This document shows, piece after piece, positions 21,670-31,836 of a stretch of DNA of 64,000 nt. How positions within the stretch are numbered: position 1 is the stretch's first letter; each line of letters opens with the position of its first letter. The position numbers and the translations under genes were made by a program. The stretch is from Tubiluchus corallicola. Taxonomy: Eukaryota; Priapulida; Priapulimorpha; Priapulimorphida; Tubiluchidae. Under the pieces are notes generated by a model. It searched no databases, was not told the origin of the DNA, and was given only the letters and a program-made list of their open reading frames with translations. The stretch is taken from positions 438,001 through 502,000 of the forward strand of contig JAQGDQ010000017.1 in the NCBI GenBank assembly GCA_030141605.1, in the 5' to 3' direction.

Positions 21670-22711
21670 TGTCTCTGCTGTGACGCATGTCGATAGGTTT
21701 CAACTGTATTACTCTAACTGTTGACTGACGCTTATAAAAGATTTTTCTTAATTGATTTTTTATTAATGGTATTCTAGCCATGTAAATTAATGGATTAACT
21801 AACGAGTTCGAAGCCATAAAAAAGTTAAATACTGGCACCAGATAGTAGAATTTGATGGTGAGTTTCTTCCCTTTTGGTATTGTAACAGACACAGCGTAAA
21901 GCAACTGCGGCAGCCATAGCACGACATATGTGCCAATGACAAGTGCAATTGTTTGCAGTGCTTTACTGTTAGAACCCAGTGATCCATTTCTAAACATCCT
22001 TGCTTTAATGTGCTGGCTTTTCTTCACTGCGGTGTATATCCGGACATAGAGTGCAACTGGTACAAATATTGTTATGAACAATACTAGCGTGATTGTGTAT
22101 GAAAAATATTGGGACATAGGGCCAATTAAACAGAATTTCATCTTGTGGTACCTTTTTGGATCCCCACTTTTGCTAGCTAAATTCCAGTCAGTTAAAGCTG
22201 GCGTCAATGAGTAACTAAAAGAAACTATGATGGTAATAACTCCTGCAATGATTACGTGTGTTATTTTTAATCCACTTGAATGCGGATGTAAAATTTTAAT
22301 ATATCGGTCAATTGAAAGAAATAACATTCCAAATGCGGATATTAGGAAACCAGCTGTATCAATTACTGTACTGATCCAACACCAAGGTCCACGATGTGGC
22401 AGGATGCCATAATGTGGATCAATTCCTACGACAATAAATCTGAAAAATCTGCTTGCACCCATGCAAGCATCACCTAATGCAACAATGCTTACTATCAACA
22501 CAGACGTTTCTATTTTTGGTGCTCTAAACACGGCAGTAATTGTTAATGAATTGCTGGCAACAATAAGACATCCGAGCGCTAGATGTACCGAGTACAATGC
22601 AGTCAAATATGACCTTAAGCTGTAATCATTGTAGAGCATTGCATCTTCTGTGCCATTGTAGTTTTCTTTAACGGTGATATCAGTTGACATATTTGCATGT
22701 TTGGATTCCAT
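21629..22711 (-). CDS. GPCR-E, class A receptor with LINE-overlapping tail
   Basis: Intronless 360-residue receptor. Landmarks are Asp81 (2.50), Cys111 in GPWCW, DRY 135-137, ECL2 Cys194, WLP 266-268, NPLIY 306-310 and the ICL3 block SLGSNSKALQT. Sequons before TM1 include NMS at 7-9 and NGT at 19-21. Its first 150 or so residues are almost identical to GPCR-G, while the rest differs widely. The last residues (about SNKYSGY) and the stop lie in DNA that, in another frame, is LINE-derived, and the tail lacks the VNVF-type ending of C, D and F. The original C-terminus has probably been replaced. Confidence 0.88.
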   Translation of the reverse strand: MESKHANMSTDITVKENYNGTEDAMLYNDYSLRSYLTALYSVHLALGCLIVASNSLTITAVFRAPKIETSVLIVSIVALGDACMGASRFFRFIVVGIDPHYGILPHRGPWCWISTVIDTAGFLISAFGMLFLSIDRYIKILHPHSSGLKITHVIIAGVITIIVSFSYSLTPALTDWNLASKSGDPKRYHKMKFCLIGPMSQYFSYTITLVLFITIFVPVALYVRIYTAVKKSQHIKARMFRNGSLGSNSKALQTIALVIGTYVVLWLPQLLYAVSVTIPKGKKLTIKFYYLVPVFNFFMASNSLVNPLIYMARIPLIKNQLRKIFYKRQSTVRVIQLKPIDMRHSRDNAFAATSNKYSGY

Positions 22712-25660
22712 TTATGTCTTCTTTCTGCTGTTGCTTTGCAGATTCACAGCACAATTTTATTAAATTATGAATCCATTACAGACCTCGACATGGACGACAT
22801 TATTTACTTGGAAATGATGTTATTTGTTGTCAGGCAAAACAGTCCGAAATGTTTACGTTTAAACGCTTTAGTTTTGTTTCGATAAGTTGTACCACGATGA
22901 GTTTGATTATTCCTTTTCTGAGAAAATCTACATCTCTTGTGAAGATCCAACATAAAACTTCAGTAATGGTTAAGCAACTGGAATACATTACTTGGTAACA
23001 GTACGGTTAATGCTTACACTTTGGCTGTTCATTCGCATTTCAACTTCGACGTGTGAATTTATTCCATTTCTGGTTTTATACTGAAACTTGGTGCTGTAAA
23101 TCATTTACACTTACAGTTTCAGTGGTATTAAACATCCTTTTGATAACGTGTTGGTGAAATTTTAGCGTCGTGGTTTATTTTATGAACAAAAATGTCATTG
23201 TAGTTCAGCCAAATGGACTATGTTACACATTTACCTTGAACGTTAGTGCTTAATGGCGTCTACATTAGAATGCAGCTGCATTACTAGTAATTGTTTGCTC
23301 GTCTTATTATGTTCTGAATGAAATTAATTCATATAGCATTAAGTTAATTTGACTTCACATTTTGACTGCACCATTAGTGGAAAAAGTATAGTGACGGCAT
23401 TTAGAAACAATACTGTTTGTGATCCATTATTCATCTTTGTGGCTGTCAATCTTTGCAAGATTATCTGACAAATGACACTGCTTATATTGGTGATGCTATG
23501 CATGTTTTTATGAAATCTCATTGTCTCGTAATAATCGATTTAAAGAAGTCTTTGTTGCTTTAGATTAGGTTAGGTTTACTCGGATTGAGCTATAAAACAA
23601 AGATTATCCTACAATAGCCCAGTAGTGAAAATTGATCCTTGTTGTGACCATTTCTTGTTCACAGCACACAAAAAACAAGCCTACACTTTATAGAAAGAGA
23701 ACAAATATGGAAAATATTGAAAGAATTGCATTTCTTCATTGCTGAGATGTACATAACACTGATAATTAAATCAGGCTGACATATCTTGTTTTTTAAAATA
23801 AGGCTACATTTGTACAAAAAATTCAAACATTTTTGATACATTTTTAATGACACTTTATTTAGAGTACAATAACTTGTAAATTACTGATAACAATTATACA
23901 TCTTAGAACGAATTGCACTGAATACAGTCCAGTTAAATGCCATTTCAGGCACTTATTCTCTTTTTGCATCTCGAGAATTGCAATCTTTTTGCTCAGTACA
24001 GATAATTTCTATGGCCCTTCGGCAAAAAACCTTGCTTTATGTCCCTGTTTTCATATCTTTGCTTTGCTTGTCGAATGCCTTGTGGCGCTGCAATTAACGA
24101 AGGCAAGGTGCTTTCTGAATAGCATTTCTTATTCTCTCTGTTTCATTTGTCTGAGTGTTGATGAAAGTCAGAACATTTCATTTATAGAGAGGCATTGTGC
24201 TATTGTGTCATTGAAATAAATGATATCAAAAGGTTGACTTGTTTCTCCTCCTGATTATGAAACGTATCAGATTTTCATGCTTATTTAAAAATATCAATAA
24301 TATTACCTTCAAAAAAATTTGGGGATAGAAATGTTATCGCGTAATTAAACTTTGCGTATCAAAGTTTCAGGTTACATAAAATTCTTATACATGTATTACT
24401 GTACTAAACTATAACTTGCTAAGTGAAGCTGCGGATATACGTATTGATAAATTTCAAGCCAAAATAGCAGGGTTTCCTTAGCCGTGTTTTTGTGCAGTAA
24501 TGCTCAGACATAATGTGATATTTTATTCGAAAAAAAGGAAAGTTTTTAATGATATTTATGTGATTCTCAAGTATCTTACAATATTGGAAATGTAAATGCT
24601 ATTTGTTTAAGGTTTAATTTGTATTCAATGTACAGCCATTTCCAACCATACCTACCGAGACAGGAAAAATGGATAGATCCAGCTGTTTGCTCGCACAAAT
24701 AGTAAGCAGTACAGAATCGTAACCACATATACACTCCCCAATTCAGTCATAACCTCTAGATAGTCTTGTAAAGTGACATATTACCCAGAATTGAACTCTA
24801 AATTTTAAATTGTGACTGGACTGAAAATTTGCTACGATTTTTTTTGTTTCACTGTTATTCGTCACACATCAGTGCCTCGTTGCAGTCTTCACTTCAGAGT
24901 CAGCTTTTGTGATATGTATAGAAGATGTTTGCCATTTGATTATTGTTCCTAACAATGATGTCATCTCTAGCCGTTCTCTTGGGTCTTTAATCCATGTTGA
25001 CAGTAAGTCTTTAAGCCATTATTTAAATATAAGAAACGTCTTAACAGTAATTAATAGTAACATCTTAACAGTAATTAATGTATATTTGATATCTCAGGTC
25101 AAAGCAAGCTATAATCAAACATGAACAGCAAGAATATTATTTTCACATAGAATCATTATATTAACCATGGGTATTCAAAATTCTGAAAATGAACATTCAT
25201 AAAATGTTGATAGAAAACAATTTGCCTGATGATTTACAGGATTATTCTATTCTTTCTGTTGATTACTTACTACCCGCTTACTAACAAAAACTCATGTCAA
25301 AATTTTGGTCAGTTTTTGGGCATTGTTTTTTCGGAAAAGGTAGAAAGGGGCAGAATGCGAACGAAAGCGTATAGTCACACAAGGTAACAAGCACCTGAAC
25401 TGTCATTAGTCGTCCAGCTTCTAGTCACAGTCATCGTATCTCTTTATCAACTTTCATTTACTAGTTCAAGGTCCACATACTTTTAACATTTCCTTCAGAA
25501 TTCTGGTTGTTAGGAATTTGTAATCCATAAATAAATATAATTACCTATGTTAAAGGCTTATATAACTTCAAGAGACATTAAAGTTTTTTTAACGCATTAT
25601 TTACACAAAGAATTCATAGTTATTATTAAACAAAAGAGACTTATAAATTAAATAACTTAC
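22712..25660. other. Intergenic, nothing recognised
   Basis: AT-rich region upstream of GPCR-E. Short frames look random. A 22-bp direct repeat ending CTTAACAGTAATTAAT occurs twice near 25037-25079. Confidence 0.4.
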
Positions 25661-25830
25661 CTTTTCCTGGCGAATACGTGCGTTGCCATAAAGATCGCCA
25701 TGTTTTGTATCTTTGGGGCGAGTGAGCGAGAATGACATATGAGATACAGAAAGTGTCTTTGGTTGCCGATCTTTGGTGACGGCGTGACTGTACTCATAAC
25801 ATCATTCGTCTCGTGCAACAAAAATGGCGG
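25661..25830 (-). promoter_or_regulatory. Candidate GC-rich promoter and first exon
   Basis: A pocket of CpG-containing sequence in AT-rich surroundings. On the minus strand it reads AACATGGCG (ATG at 25701), stays open for 13 codons and meets a strong donor AAAAG/GTAAGT, with the exon ending at 25661. This looks like a first coding or leader exon. The next minus-strand gene downstream is GPCR-E, but no acceptor has been linked to it. It could instead be the remains of an unrelated gene. Confidence 0.3.
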
Positions 25831-26262
25831 TTCTTCAAATTTAATGCCGGTAACAACGAACTGATAAAAAAATCAAGAGAAACAAGTTTTACAGTATTTT
25901 CATATTAAAAAAAATTTAAATATTCAAAATGAGAGTAGGATTTTGAGTTGCAAAAGCTTTTTATTATAGTGAGGGTTTAGTTTGACTTTAACTTTTCAGA
26001 CATTGCTTTGTACTGCTGAAATGCATCTTCATAAAACATTTTATTATAGTTTCTTCGTTGGATTGTTATTTATTATTTAGTATTATTTATTACCTTAAAC
26101 ACCAAAACATATACATTTTATCATATTTATTCTTTGTAAATTCTCATTAAACTAACAACTTGACACAAAAGCTCGACAGAACATACTTGAGGGCATTTAA
26201 TTTTTACTCTGTGATCAACTACATTTATAGATTCCATATCAAGAAGCAACAGCTAATTAAAT
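25831..26262. other. 3' flank of GPCR-F
   Basis: AT-rich, presumably containing the GPCR-F 3' untranslated region. No gene recognised. Confidence 0.35.
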
Positions 26263-27327
26263 TTAGCTTTTATACGTAACAAAGACATTGACTGTATGAC
26301 GGTGTCTGTCAGTTGTTGGTGCGAAGTGTCTTGCAGCAATACCAACTTGATGCTTAGAGAATATTTTTATTAATTGATTTCTAATTAAGGGTATTCTTGT
26401 CATATAAATCAATGGATTTATTAAGGAGTTAGATGAAAAGAAAACATTCACTACAGGGTAAATGTAGTAAAACTGAATAGTGAGCTTGTTGCCTTTAGAC
26501 GTTGAAAGCGATATCAAGTAAAAAAATTGAGGCAACCATAGCAGCACATACGTACTTACAACAAGTATTATTGTTTGTAGTGCTTTACTGTTAGAACCCA
26601 GTAAACTGTTTTTAGACATCTTTGCTTTTATTTGTTGGCTTTTCTCCACTGCTCTGTATATCTTGATATAAAGTGCAATTGATGTTAACATAGCTAGGAG
26701 AATTAATGGTGTTTTTACATATGAACTGTTGTGAGAAATAGGACCAGCTAAGCAGAACATGACCTTGTGATATCGTTCTGGATTACCACTTTTGCTAGCC
26801 AAATTCCAATCAGTTAAAATTGGTATCAATGCGTAAACAACAGAAAATCCAATTATGACACTTCCTGCAGCAATTACATGTGTTATCTTTAGTCCTTTTG
26901 AATGTGGATGTATTATTTTGATGTATCGGTCAATGGAAAGAAGCAGCATCCCATATACAGAAGCAAGGAAACCAATAATGGTCATCACTGTGCTGGTCCA
27001 GCACCACGGTCCTCGATCCGGCAAGATGTTATAATGCGGGTCGATTCCTGCTACCAAAAATCTAAACATTCCACCTATGCCTGTACATGTGTCACCAAGT
27101 GCAACAATGACTACTATCAACAATGAACTTTCAATTTTTCGTGATGTCAGCACAGCTATGATTGTTAAAACATTACTGATGACAATTGCACTTCCGAGAA
27201 TAAAATGCACTGAATACAGTCCAGTTAGATACAATCTTAGGTGGCTGTTATTATAAATAACTTCTTCTTCTAAGTATTTGTTTTGTTTTATGGCAGAGTC
27301 ATCGATAGATTCATTCATAAATTCCAT
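26263..27327 (-). CDS. GPCR-F, class A rhodopsin-like receptor, intronless
   Basis: A 354-residue receptor very close to GPCR-C and D but on the opposite strand. Landmarks are Asp79, Cys109 in GPWCW, DRY 133-135, ECL2 Cys192, WLP 264-266 and NPLIY 304-308, all intact. It is thus the least damaged member of this subtype. The C-tail differs after TM7 (AARHFAPTTDRHRH in place of the GAQNIEAG block) but keeps the VNVFVT ending. Upstream of the ATG it shares the leader AAACCACAGTATAAAACAAC with C and D, though there is no N-terminal receptor fragment in front. Met1 and Met4 are alternative starts. Confidence 0.9.
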   Translation of the reverse strand: MEFMNESIDDSAIKQNKYLEEEVIYNNSHLRLYLTGLYSVHFILGSAIVISNVLTIIAVLTSRKIESSLLIVVIVALGDTCTGIGGMFRFLVAGIDPHYNILPDRGPWCWTSTVMTIIGFLASVYGMLLLSIDRYIKIIHPHSKGLKITHVIAAGSVIIGFSVVYALIPILTDWNLASKSGNPERYHKVMFCLAGPISHNSSYVKTPLILLAMLTSIALYIKIYRAVEKSQQIKAKMSKNSLLGSNSKALQTIILVVSTYVLLWLPQFFYLISLSTSKGNKLTIQFYYIYPVVNVFFSSNSLINPLIYMTRIPLIRNQLIKIFSKHQVGIAARHFAPTTDRHRHTVNVFVTYKS

Positions 27328-28009
27328 TTCTTTGTTGTTTTATACTGTGGTTTAGGTAACATAAACATTATACAGCACTGAGCAATAAATCAAACTGAAA
27401 AAATTACTGCCAAGTAACACTGTACTCCCTGTAGTTTTCTGGAAGCTTTCTTTATTCTTACTTCACTTTACAGAATTGTTTGAATGTTGTTGACACTGTT
27501 AGCAACGCAGTACGAATGTTTTATACGCAGTATACCTATTCGATTTTAACGTCTTATGAACTCGGAATCACTTTGCTCAGAAAAAAAGTTCTGTAGTTCT
27601 TCAGAGTTTCTAGAAGGGCAGTTTTTATCATCCTTCCGTTCAAATATTTGCATTGAATATCTCCGTCTTTGAAGTGTTCCAGTTAATGACTGTCTTGCCT
27701 GAATGCTGTCTATAGTTAGTCTGTGCCTTTTGTCTGAGTGGTGATCAAAGTTATAAAGACGATAATTTTGCTTAAGGAGTTGCATTGTATTGTTTGTCCT
27801 TGAAAATGTTGAAATCAAATGTTTATTAATGAGTCTATGTTTAATAGCTTTAGAAAGAGGTTTTGCACAATGTTCAGTTTATCCTTACTTACGAAGGACA
27901 CAGTTTTGAGGACACGGTTTTTCTCACATAACTAAAGAGCCTGGTAGCCACACTTTGAGTCGCTTAAAATTCTTATTTTACTAAAGGAATCAGTGGGCAG
28001 CGGTAAGCA
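27328..28009. other. 5' flank of GPCR-F
   Basis: Holds the conserved leader next to the start codon. A 90-codon frame at 27546-27818 (-) resembles nothing I know. The DNA just left of 28010 may be further decayed receptor sequence, but I cannot align it. Confidence 0.35.
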
Positions 28010-28162
28010 TTACTAATGCTGAGTCCAGCACACCAGAAAGTGCACTTGCACTTTGTCAATGCTGGTTAGGTATGATCTTGAAGCTGAGTTGTTAGGAATT
28101 ACAACTTTTGAATTGTTCTCTTTTGTGTTATAGTCATCAAGAAGTGTGTTTGCATATTCCAT
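28010..28162 (-). pseudogene. GPCR-H-like N-terminal pseudogene fragment
   Basis: Starting at the ATG whose complement is at 28160-28162, the minus strand reads MEYANTLLDDYNTKENNS, then a PNNSASRSYLTS stretch. This aligns with MEYANASVDDFHKENSSS and FNNLALRSYLMG of GPCR-H. TM1 begins but falls out of frame (VHFLVCW, with ISNA recovered in the next frame) and a TAG ends it. The rest of the receptor is not recognisable downstream. It is a dead or truncated copy that lies outside any longer open frame. Confidence 0.75.
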
Positions 28163-29557
28163 TTTCTTTATTTGGATATCCATTGGAATGCCATATTATG
28201 TATATGGATATTCCATTTTCTAAAGTAATGCTGTTACAATGCATTAATTGTGACTACTGTTTTAGCTAGAGCTAAACTATATGAGGATCAACTATTTTGT
28301 CTTAAACAGCAGTCTTTCACTTTTTCTACATGGCAGAATCAAACATTTGTAAAAGTCTGCCAAGCTTAGGTCGACCTGATACAACTAGTTTCAGCTGACA
28401 AGAAACATTTGTAGACACATGCTCAGACTGACTGCGACTGATACCCAGTAACTAGGAAGATATGAGTTTCCTGGAATTGCAACTGCTCACGTCGACAAGG
28501 ACAGAGGGTACGCAAATAAAAAATCTCTAACCAGGCCTGTGACCAAACCACAATCATCGTTGAACAATGTTCAAGCTAAAACTTCGTGGGTACCGTGTAC
28601 CGCTAGTAGAATGTTGAGCAACTCGCCGGAATTGAGTCAAGTTCTGTTGCATCATAAACTGGAACTATATACTCAGAACTCATACTACATACTAAATACT
28701 CAGAACTAGAGACATACCATATTTTCTTCAGTCTTCAGTTGCTCTCAGTTACATTGTGCTGCAAGGTCAACCTAAGCCTGCCTCATAATCCAGTCTTACA
28801 CTCATTAACCTACTATTGTATTTATGCAGATAATGACGATGATTAATTTAACACTGTTTGGACAATTTTCATTTATTTTCCATCATCTCTGAGTGAGAGA
28901 CATTTTGTGACATAAATATGACCACACTTATACATACAGTATGTTATTTTGTAAAGACATGAAAGCTAGTTGTTTGTGACACAGGTTTCTAAAAGTGGAA
29001 TCTTGTAACAGTTTTCTAGCTTGGAAATTTGTTAATTGTGTGTTACGCAAACATATGATTGACACAGGAAACAGATCAAATTTGATCCTGTTTTTTGGCA
29101 AATTTTACAGGTTTGCAGCTTTTATCCCACTTCATCTCTGTAGTTTCAGTTCCGTTTATGACAAGCATGTGGTATTCTAATTTTGTAGCTTTAAAATTAA
29201 CTTCCTGTCAAGGACACTGACTGTTTTATGTCTTCACTCTATTTATGGCTGATGTGTTCTACACAGGCAAGCCATACTCCTGTGAAAATTAAGAAGTATT
29301 CTAACCGTAAATGAGTAGTAAAAAATTTTGAAGACAACATTTACTAACAACGAGTGAATACTAGAGACATAAATTACTATTATTAATGTAAACAATTTTG
29401 CTGTTACTGCAAGAAATTTTTACAGTACACTTGTACACACAAATTTATACATTTCAAATTAAGTAGTAATACCAAGCATAATTTAATTGCAGCAGATACA
29501 TATTAAAGCAAAACAGAGCTTTGAAATTTCCAAAAAGAAGCATGTCACTGCTCCTTG
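28163..29557. other. Intergenic, nothing recognised
   Basis: AT-rich. The string GGATATTCCATTTTCT near 28200 repeats the start-codon region of the fragment at 28162, possibly another short piece of the same decayed copy. No gene found. Confidence 0.35.
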
Positions 29558-30631
29558 TCATTTACTCCTAAGTGTAAAAGAGAGATTGGCTATACGAGGG
29601 TTTCTCTCAATGGCCAGCTCAATGTTTTGTGCAGCAACTCGCGCTTGACGCTTACAGAACATTTTTGTTAATTGATTTCTAACTAACGGTATTCTTGTCA
29701 TGTAAATCAATGGATTTATTAAAGAATTTGAAGCAAAGAAGAGATTTACGACAGGGAGAATGTAGTAAAATTGGATGGTGACCTTCTTGCCTTTGGGTAT
29801 TGTAAGTGATAACATGTGAAAGAACTGTGGCAGCCATAACAGCACATATGTACTGACAACGAGTGCTATTGTTTGTAGTGCTCTACTATTAGAACCCAGT
29901 GAGCTGTTTTTAAACATCTTTGCTTTTACTTGCTGGCTTTTGCTCACTGCAATGTATATCCGGATGTAAAGTACAATCGATAGGAACATGGGTGTGAGAA
30001 ATAATGTCGTAGTTATATACGAAAAGCTTTGGGAAAGCGGACCTGCCAAACAGAACGTGAACTTGTGATATTGTTTTTTATCTTCACTTTGGCTAGCCAA
30101 GTTCCAGTTAGTTGCAGCTGGTATTAATGCATAAAGAACAGAAAATCCAATGATAGCAATTGCCGCAATAAATACGTGTGTTATTTTTAATCCACTTGAA
30201 TGCGGTTGTAAAATTTTAATGTATCGGTCAATTGAAAGAAATGACATTCCAAATGCAGATATTAGGAAACCAGCTGCGTCAGTTACTGTGCTTATCCAAC
30301 ACCAAGGTCCACGATGTGGCAGGATGCCATAATGTGGATCAATTTCTACGACAATAAATCTGAAAAATCTGCTTGCACCCATGCAAGCATCACCTAATGC
30401 AACAATGGTTACTATCAACACAGACGTTTCTATTTTTGGTGCTTTAAACACCGCAGTAATTGTTAATGAATTGCTGGCAACAATAAGACATCCGAGTGCT
30501 AAATGTACCGAGTACAATGCAGTCAGATATGACCTTAAGCTGTAATCGTTGTAGAGCATTGCATCTTCTGTGCCATTGTAGATTTCTTCAACGGTGATAT
30601 CAATTGACATATTTGCATGTTTGGATTCCAT
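29558..30631 (-). CDS. GPCR-G, mosaic class A receptor
   Basis: Intronless 357-residue receptor with Asp81, Cys111 in GPWCW, DRY 135-137, ECL2 Cys194, WLP 266-268 and NPLIY in TM7. Residues 1 to about 153 are almost identical to GPCR-E. From TM4 on it switches to the C/D/F subtype (IIGFSVLYALIP, FCLAGPLSQ, WLPQFF, and a tail with AAQNIELAIERN). DNA identity to GPCR-E begins upstream of the ATG near 30666 and stops near 30172, the limits expected of a conversion tract of about 500 bp. The displaced C/D/F-type front end is still present upstream. The frame is intact, so the chimera may work. Confidence 0.9.
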   Translation of the reverse strand: MESKHANMSIDITVEEIYNGTEDAMLYNDYSLRSYLTALYSVHLALGCLIVASNSLTITAVFKAPKIETSVLIVTIVALGDACMGASRFFRFIVVEIDPHYGILPHRGPWCWISTVTDAAGFLISAFGMSFLSIDRYIKILQPHSSGLKITHVFIAAIAIIGFSVLYALIPAATNWNLASQSEDKKQYHKFTFCLAGPLSQSFSYITTTLFLTPMFLSIVLYIRIYIAVSKSQQVKAKMFKNSSLGSNSRALQTIALVVSTYVLLWLPQFFHMLSLTIPKGKKVTIQFYYILPVVNLFFASNSLINPLIYMTRIPLVRNQLTKMFCKRQARVAAQNIELAIERNPRIANLSFTLRSK

Positions 30632-30664
30632 CCTCTATTACAGATGCACAGCACAATTTTAATT

Positions 30665-30838
30665 AATCTGTCGCCTAGTGCAAGAAGATCTACTATCAAT
30701 GGCGAACTTACAATTTCTCGTTACGTCGGCGCAGTTATGATTCTTAGCACATTACCAATAAGAATTGTACTTCCAAGAACAAAATATGCTAAATGCAGTG
30801 TATTCCAAGTAGTGTCTTTAGGTGCTTATTGCTGTCCA
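30665..30838 (-). pseudogene. Displaced GPCR 5' fragment next to GPCR-G
   Basis: On the minus strand this reads, with one frameshift and one TAA stop, NKHLK, FSIF, then VLGSTILIGNVLRIITAPT, stop, then REIVSSPLIV and LALGD. This follows the N-terminus to TM2 of GPCR-F (HFILGSAIVISNVLTIIAVL, SRKIESSLLIV, VALGD). Homology ends at the TM2 Asp, exactly where GPCR-E-like leader sequence starts. It is the orphaned front half of the gene whose back half survives in GPCR-G. Confidence 0.78.
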
Positions 30839-31836
30839 CAACGTCTATGCATTTGTCTTGTTTTGTGGAAAAGATATTAACAGATTTCATTTCTCTATCG
30901 TTAAATGCCTATCGTTATTGATAATGTAACATTACACAATGTCGAGAAAGAAGTCTAACAAACAAACTAGTGTATGGCATTAACATCAATGTGTACTGTT
31001 TGATGCACTATGAATATACACTATATATGCTGACAAAACATCAGAGCACATAACACTCATTACACTCAATTACTATTCTTGACTGCCAGACATATTTTAT
31101 TGCTTGAAACTTGCATTCACACTGCAATTAAACAGTGCATGTGTTATTTGCACAGTTTTTCTGCAGTTCATCGGCTTACATATTACACGAAGGATGGCTT
31201 GATTTTGCTTTGGTTGTCAAAGTGCCTTGGGTCTTGTAATTAGTGGCTGTGCCTGAACAAAATTGGAGAGTGTTGATTAAAGTCACAAATAAAGAAAATT
31301 TTCCTCAAGAAAGGGCATTTCATATATATATATAGTTATTTGATGAAATCACAACTTGCTCTTCACAAAAAGCTGTCAAGAAAATGATTAGTTTTCATCC
31401 TTGCTTACAGATATTAACAATATTATTTTCTTACAAAGCAGAGCTAACCACGCAACAACTGTTGAAAGTTAGTTTAAATGACTTTTGCATCATATGGCAC
31501 ATGCACAGTCATTTCAGAGAGTTAAGTACATACAGGATATTTGAGTAGTTTATGTGTATTGAGCCTCATTGGGTGATATAAACTATAACAGGAATTCCGA
31601 GCTAACCAGATCAAAATTAAGCAAATTAGATTATTTGTGTGAACATAAAGTTAAAATGTATGTAATTATATGTATACGTAGAGAATTCAAACGCATTGTT
31701 TGTTTGTGTAAATTAAAGCGGAAAAGATATAGATCTAGACTTTCCTACACGCTGGACTACTTTATTGCATCTTATGAGCTATGTACAAGCATTGCCTAGT
31801 TTTTATACGATTTTCCTGATATACAAAAGATATTGT
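30839..31836. other. Intergenic, nothing recognised
   Basis: AT-rich. A short (TA)n run at about 31326-31337. Short open frames look random. Confidence 0.4.

Noticed and set aside
27546-27818. 90-codon minus-strand frame as a gene
   Set aside because: Basic, low-complexity product with no family resemblance and no homologue among the duplicated units.
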